Source of the DNA: Paludibacteraceae bacterium
Lineage (GTDB): Bacteria > Bacteroidota > Bacteroidia > Bacteroidales > Paludibacteraceae
Assembly: GCA_016285885.1 (NCBI GenBank)
Contig: JAEERP010000001.1
Span: forward strand, 1-64,000
Length of the DNA: 64,000 nt
Reading direction: 5' to 3'
Numbering within the stretch: the first letter of the stretch is position 1; each line of letters starts with the position of its first letter. This document shows, one piece after another, positions 61,044 to 64,000 of the stretch. Under the pieces are notes generated by a model, which saw nothing but the letters and a program-made list of their open reading frames with translations, did not search any database and was not told the origin of the DNA. The position numbers and the translations under genes are program-made.

Positions 61044-62234
61044 ATGGATGTTTATGTGTGTTATGCCCGTGCGGATGTAGATGCGGCGAAACAGTTCAAG
61101 ACCGAACTGGAGGGGTCCCTCTCTCCCGTGTTGGTGTGCCTTTCTCCGCAATGTGACGATGTGGAGATGGAGAGGGCTAGGCTTGTGGTCGCCTTGGTCT
61201 CGGGTAAGTCCAACTTCTCTTCCGTGGCGAGCGAGGAGGGGAGGGAGTACAAACTGGCCTCCGACTATAACAAGCGTATCCTCTTCGTCAAGTGGAAATC
61301 ATCGCTGAAGAATTTTTTCCTGCCTGATGCGGATACTTTCTCATGGTACGATACGAAGAGCAAGGAACACTTCCTGCGGGTGGTGATCACCCTCCTGGGC
61401 AAGCCGATGCCTGTCTACAATGCGCTGGGCTTCACGGTTCCGTTCCGTATCAACGCCCATTTCGTCGAACCTTTCTCTTTGCTCATCAATGGTCGGGAGG
61501 TCCTCTCCGACTGTTCCCCAGGGAAGGAACTTATCTTCCCGGTGGTCTTCCTTCCGGGCACTTACGAAATCGTCTGTCGCTCGGACAAGGGCGATCGCTA
61601 CACGTTGTCCCGTACGGTGGAGATCACGCCCGAGACGCAAGGGGTGGACCTCGATCTCAACACCTTGGCTGACACTATCGGCTATCCGTTCGAGGAGGTG
61701 AACCACCGCGGATTCAGACGGGGCGTCATGCAGAATGGACGCTTCACGGGTGAGATGCAGGAGAATACATCGGACTATACTTGCCAGGGCGATGTCGCGT
61801 ATGACCGTCTGACGGGTAAGGTGCGGATGCACTGGACGAACGGTGCCAAGTATGTGGGGGAGTGGGTGGATGGCAAGCTCACTGGACAAGGCGAATATAC
61901 ATGGCCCGATGGCTCCCGCTATAAGGGCGGTTTCCTCGATGGCAAGATGTCGGGGAAGGGCAAGGTCAATTGGCCCGATGGCTCCTCCTATGAGGGGGAT
62001 TGGGTGGATGGTCGCCGCCATGGATATGGCCGACTTGTATGGCCCAATGGCGCCGTCTACGAGGGGGAGTGGAAGCAGGATAAGCGTACGGGTTTGGGAC
62101 GCTACACATGGCCCGATGGTACCGCCTTCCAAGGCCTCTTCTTTGAGGGAAAAACCGTGGGGGATGGCACCTACACCTTCCCGGACGGTACGCGTAAGGT
62201 GGGCCCTTTCGATGATCTGTTGAAAAAAGAATAA
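61044..62234 (+). CDS. TIR-like domain protein with MORN repeats
   Basis: 396 residues. Residues 1 to about 120 are TIR-like (DVYVCYARADVDAAKQF at the N terminus, then RARLVVALVSGKSNFSS and KRILFVKWKSS); a beta-sandwich linker follows (about 130-220). From about 245 to 390 there are at least six MORN repeats of the form Tyr-x-Gly-x-Trp-x-x-Gly-x-x-x-Gly-x-Gly, e.g. YVGEWVDGKLTGQGEY and YEGDWVDGRRHGYGRL. MORN repeats bind membranes or proteins. Shares its N-terminal domain type with the upstream gene, so the pair may have arisen by duplication. Last gene of the operon; no clear terminator hairpin follows. Confidence 0.8.
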   Translation: MDVYVCYARADVDAAKQFKTELEGSLSPVLVCLSPQCDDVEMERARLVVALVSGKSNFSSVASEEGREYKLASDYNKRILFVKWKSSLKNFFLPDADTFSWYDTKSKEHFLRVVITLLGKPMPVYNALGFTVPFRINAHFVEPFSLLINGREVLSDCSPGKELIFPVVFLPGTYEIVCRSDKGDRYTLSRTVEITPETQGVDLDLNTLADTIGYPFEEVNHRGFRRGVMQNGRFTGEMQENTSDYTCQGDVAYDRLTGKVRMHWTNGAKYVGEWVDGKLTGQGEYTWPDGSRYKGGFLDGKMSGKGKVNWPDGSSYEGDWVDGRRHGYGRLVWPNGAVYEGEWKQDKRTGLGRYTWPDGTAFQGLFFEGKTVGDGTYTFPDGTRKVGPFDDLLKKE

Positions 62235-62362
62235 TTTTTTTGTTTTGTAATATATTGATTGTCTGTTCTTTGTGTGATTGTTTGCAAATAGTCCGTAAAA
62301 TATTTTTTGCTACGAAAAAAGAGCGCGTTCACCCCTCGTTACTTTGTATCCGTAAACGAAAG

Positions 62363-62448
62363 GGAAGTATGGCTGAGTGGTCGAAAGCGGCACACTGCTA
62401 ACGTGTTGGACTCCTTGGGTCCCGGAGGTTCGAATCCTCCTGCTTCCG
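62363..62448 (+). tRNA. tRNA-Ser (anticodon GCT)
   Basis: Acceptor GGAAGTA pairs with TGCTTCC, a class II long variable arm is present, and the T-arm holds GGTTCGAATCC. The anticodon loop CTGCTAA gives anticodon GCT for AGC/AGT. No CCA is encoded. One A-C mismatch lies next to the loop. Confidence 0.93.
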
Positions 62449-62480
62449 CTATCGATGGCTCGTTTGAGGTGACAAGGTAT

Positions 62481-62553
62481 GGAACTTTGGCAGACTGGGT
62501 GTATGCGTAGGACTGAAAATCCTGAGAACGTGGTTCGACTCCACGAGGTTCCA
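62481..62553 (+). tRNA. tRNA-Phe (anticodon GAA)
   Basis: Acceptor GGAACTT pairs with AGGTTCC, anticodon loop CTGAAAA gives GAA, T-arm GTGG-TTCGACT-CCAC. No CCA encoded. Confidence 0.93.
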
Positions 62554-62560
62554 CTCATAT

Positions 62561-62642
62561 TCGGGAGTGCTCCAGCGGCAACGAGAACGGACTGTAAATC
62601 CGCCGTCTAACGACTACGTAGGTTCGAGTCCTACCTCCCGAA
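62561..62642 (+). tRNA. tRNA-Tyr (anticodon GTA)
   Basis: Acceptor TCGGGAG pairs with CTCCCGA, class II variable arm, anticodon loop CTGTAAA gives GTA, T-arm GTAGGTTCGAGTCCTAC. Confidence 0.94.
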
Positions 62643-62679
62643 CGAATCGATGCCTAGGGTCCGCCATGGGCATCTGCAT

Positions 62680-62753
62680 GGAGGATGTAGCTCAGTGGGT
62701 AGAGCGTCAGATTGTGGCTCTGATGGTCGCAGGTTCGAATCCTGCCTTTCTCC
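62680..62753 (+). tRNA. tRNA-His (anticodon GTG)
   Basis: Encoded G-1 (62680) opposite C73 marks a histidine tRNA; anticodon loop TTGTGGC gives GTG; T-arm GCAGG-TTCGAAT-CCTGC. One T-T mismatch in the acceptor stem. Confidence 0.93.
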
Positions 62754-62803
62754 CTAATTCCTGTGCTGTCACTTCCCTTTTTTGGGGGAATGATCATTCT
62801 GAA

Positions 62804-62856
62804 GGAAAAGTCTCCTTCCCAAGCGTTGAAGCGAGGGAAGGAGACTTCCTTTTTTC
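62804..62856. terminator. Strong terminator shared by the tRNA cluster and the WYL-type gene
   Basis: AAGTCTCCTTCCC / GGGAAGGAGACTT perfect stem, 14-base loop, with a T-tract on the plus strand and TTTTCC on the minus strand. Confidence 0.85.
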
Positions 62857-62893
62857 TGGAGGAGTAGCCGGGGAAAGAATCCGCGGCGCACAT

Positions 62894-63307
62894 CTATGCG
62901 AAGTTCAGGATGGTGGTCAACCGGTTCTGAACCTTTGCGAGCACCCTCCGCATCCTCTCCTCGTCGGAGTTTTCCCTATTCCCGAGGAGTGCGATGGCCT
63001 CCTTGATGAGCTTGCAGTCATCCATGGATAGAGGCATCTCCGTGATGGAGTAGTCTGGGTCCGCGTATCTGTAGTAGATCTTGTCGTACACCTCTATCGG
63101 GGCGTTGTAGCCCAGTTTGTCGGACCGCATGATCTGGATGTCCATCTGCACGGTCCGGGTGCACACCCCCTTGGTGATTCCCTCCATGTCGTACAGCGCA
63201 TCGCTGCATGCGTCCACGAGGTCGTCGATCGTCCATTTCCTGAATCTGTTTCTCAAACAGTTGTCTATCGTTTTGTACCTTATCAAGGCATTCTTATTGG
63301 CTGGCAT
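62894..63307 (-). CDS. WYL-type regulator N-terminal region only
   Basis: About 137 residues from ATG 63307 (MPANKNALIRYKTIDNCL). The winged helix-turn-helix start of Bacteroidota WYL regulators is clear: RKWTIDDLVDACSDALYDMEG, then CTRTVQMDIQIMRSDKLGYNAPI. Full-length relatives run to about 300 or more residues with a WYL ligand-binding domain; here the frame stops after LGNRENSDEERMRRVLAKVQ and no WYL part follows. Either a naturally short form or a truncated gene. The frame opens 23 codons upstream inside a terminator, which supports the later start. No promoter of its own was seen. Confidence 0.75.
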   Translation of the reverse strand: MPANKNALIRYKTIDNCLRNRFRKWTIDDLVDACSDALYDMEGITKGVCTRTVQMDIQIMRSDKLGYNAPIEVYDKIYYRYADPDYSITEMPLSMDDCKLIKEAIALLGNRENSDEERMRRVLAKVQNRLTTILNFA

Positions 63308-63329
63308 AATTGTTTCTTCATTTTGTGAT

Positions 63330-63373
63330 AAAAAAATAGTTGGGATTTCCTTCGGTAAGGATGTCCCAACTAT
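63330..63373 (-). terminator. Strong terminator at the end of the structured RNA
   Basis: Minus-strand ATAGTTGGGA ... TCCTT / AAGGA ... TCCCAACTAT double stem, then seven T. It ends 22 bases before the WYL-type ATG. Confidence 0.9.
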
Positions 63374-63603
63374 CACTTGTTTCTTGCTCTCAGTCCGGTC
63401 TATTCCGCCGGGAAGAAATAACTATGCTTCGGGTGTTGAGGTGATCCTATACCGTTTGTGCGAGTTAGACTAAAAAAATAGCGCTCATAACTCTTCCGCT
63501 CAAAACGATGATATCGTTGAGCTGAAGTCTTTGATGTTATGTCCGCAAATAGTCTCATTCCGTATAGGATTTAGTTTGTTAATTGTGCATTCTTTTTGGA
63601 ATG
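63330..63603 (-). ncRNA. Structured RNA candidate, 6S-like rod
   Basis: No gene lies in 63308-63693. On the minus strand a long hairpin can be drawn from nested pairing arms (plus coordinates): 63444-63452 with 63562-63570 (ATCCTATAC/GTATAGGAT), 63467-63472 with 63550-63555 (AGACTA/TAGTCT), 63486-63491 with 63536-63541 (CATAAC/GTTATG), then CTTC/GAAG and a GCTCAA-CGAT/ATCG-TTGAGC terminal hairpin around 63515. Unpaired internal loops alternate with the stems, giving a rod with a bulged middle, as in 6S RNA. A full-match -7 box precedes it and a strong terminator ends it. About 270 bases. Identity with 6S is inference; a leader with attenuation for the WYL gene is the alternative. Confidence 0.65.
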
Positions 63604-63609
63604 CGGGTG

Positions 63610-63617
63610 CAAATTTA
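63610..63617 (-). promoter_or_regulatory. -7 element for the structured RNA
   Basis: Minus-strand TAAATTTG, full match to TAnnTTTG; start of transcription expected near 63603. Confidence 0.6.
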
Positions 63618-63693
63618 TAACATTAGAACGAAATCTTTTTGCGTAGTTGGAAAAAAAATGATTGCCCGCATCGTCATGCCATCTGCCGAATGA

Positions 63694-64000
63694 TTATATC
63701 TGCGATAGTCTCTCCATGATTTCGTCGGCCTGCAGCTCCATCTTGCAGAAGGCGAACCACTTCTTCCCAAGGTCCTTGATGGAGGCGCCGATGTGGTAGA
63801 CATCTTGGTCGATTAACAGGAAACGGTCGTGCGATTGGGTGAAGATGCTCAAATCGATTGGTGCGTATTGGTCGTTGTGACGCGCCAAGGCCACGTTGAA
63901 CGAGGGGGAGGTGCGTTGCGTGTAAATCTTGGCCTGAACATTCTCCTCCCGTTCCGCTAAGCGTAGCAGCACGGTCTCGTCCACATAGTTGTCAATCAGG
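63694..64000 (-). CDS. C-terminal part of an ORF6N/phospholipase-D-like tail protein, partial
   Basis: The frame is open through the window's end, so the N terminus lies beyond base 64000; about 102 codons are visible. The sequence contains the family-like tail HDRFLLIDQDVYHIGASIKDLGKKWFAF, with His and Asp spaced as in phospholipase-D-like folds, which I know from the C-terminal part of Bacteroidota ORF6N-domain proteins. The N-terminal ORF6N DNA-binding part is not in the window. ORF6N proteins are often mobile-element or phage-associated. An internal GTG at 63984 could be mistaken for the start. Confidence 0.7.
   Translation of the reverse strand, partial: LIDNYVDETVLLRLAEREENVQAKIYTQRTSPSFNVALARHNDQYAPIDLSIFTQSHDRFLLIDQDVYHIGASIKDLGKKWFAFCKMELQADEIMERLSQI

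Noticed and set aside
62307-63031. Open frames running over the tRNA genes
   Set aside because: They cover four clear tRNAs and a terminator; not protein genes.
1-64000. CRISPR arrays, insertion sequences, phage genes
   Set aside because: No regularly spaced repeats, no transposase or integrase frames, no structural phage genes were seen.

Overview
The window looks like a chromosome segment of a member of the Bacteroidota, most likely the order Bacteroidales. Evidence: more than a dozen promoters fit the Bacteroidota -7 element TAnnTTTG; type IX secretion (T9SS) sorting domains are present; lipoproteins, a YbbR-YajC-NusB cluster with an extended NusB, a PUR-alpha-like DUF3276 protein, a two-cluster ferredoxin and pyruvate:ferredoxin oxidoreductase point to an anaerobic member of the phylum. 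Shine-Dalgarno sequences are mostly absent, as usual there. The species cannot be named from the sequence.

Layout. 1-12 kb is mainly housekeeping: the tail of a T9SS type B cargo protein, lon, a divergent vWA / macro-domain pair, the operon nusB-yajC-ybbR-coaE, then mfd divergent from a polyprenol-phosphate mannosyltransferase-like GT2 enzyme. 12-27 kb carries pyrC, a TolC-type outer membrane protein, a LytS/LytR-type two-component pair with a lipoprotein, pheS, a bactofilin, DUF3276, a ferredoxin, a polysaccharide flippase, a histidine-rich CobW GTPase, a sulfhydrylase (metY-like), mntP and a voltage-gated-type ion channel. 27-37 kb holds a secreted-protein pair, a CvfB-like RNA-binding protein, a large AsmA-like protein and the PFOR gene. 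37-40 kb is a small defence block: an orphan C5 cytosine methyltransferase and an AbiEi/AbiEii toxin-antitoxin pair. 40-46 kb has a thioesterase, a second secreted-protein pair, an M48 peptidase with a TerB-like tail, a flavoredoxin-like protein and a HAD hydrolase.

The striking part is 45.9-62.2 kb: nine co-directional, tightly spaced genes behind one good promoter. They encode a lipoprotein with a degenerate vWA-like fold, a small membrane protein, a tubulin/FtsZ-like protein, a 1294-residue protein ending in an Hsp70/actin-type ATPase (SrfB-like), a coiled-coil protein, a zinc-ribbon TRAFAC GTPase, a GAP1-like GTPase-associated protein, a TIR-like membrane protein and a TIR-like protein with MORN repeats. 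Two cytoskeletal-type NTPases, a GTPase with its probable partner, and TIR-like membrane or MORN proteins in one operon suggest an envelope-linked NTP-driven conflict or stress system. The operon abuts a tRNA cluster (Ser-Phe-Tyr-His).

After the tRNAs, on the minus strand, lies a long rod-like structured RNA with its own -7 element and a strong terminator (a 6S-RNA-like candidate), followed by a short WYL-type regulator lacking its WYL domain. The window ends in the C-terminal part of a gene with a phospholipase-D-like tail.
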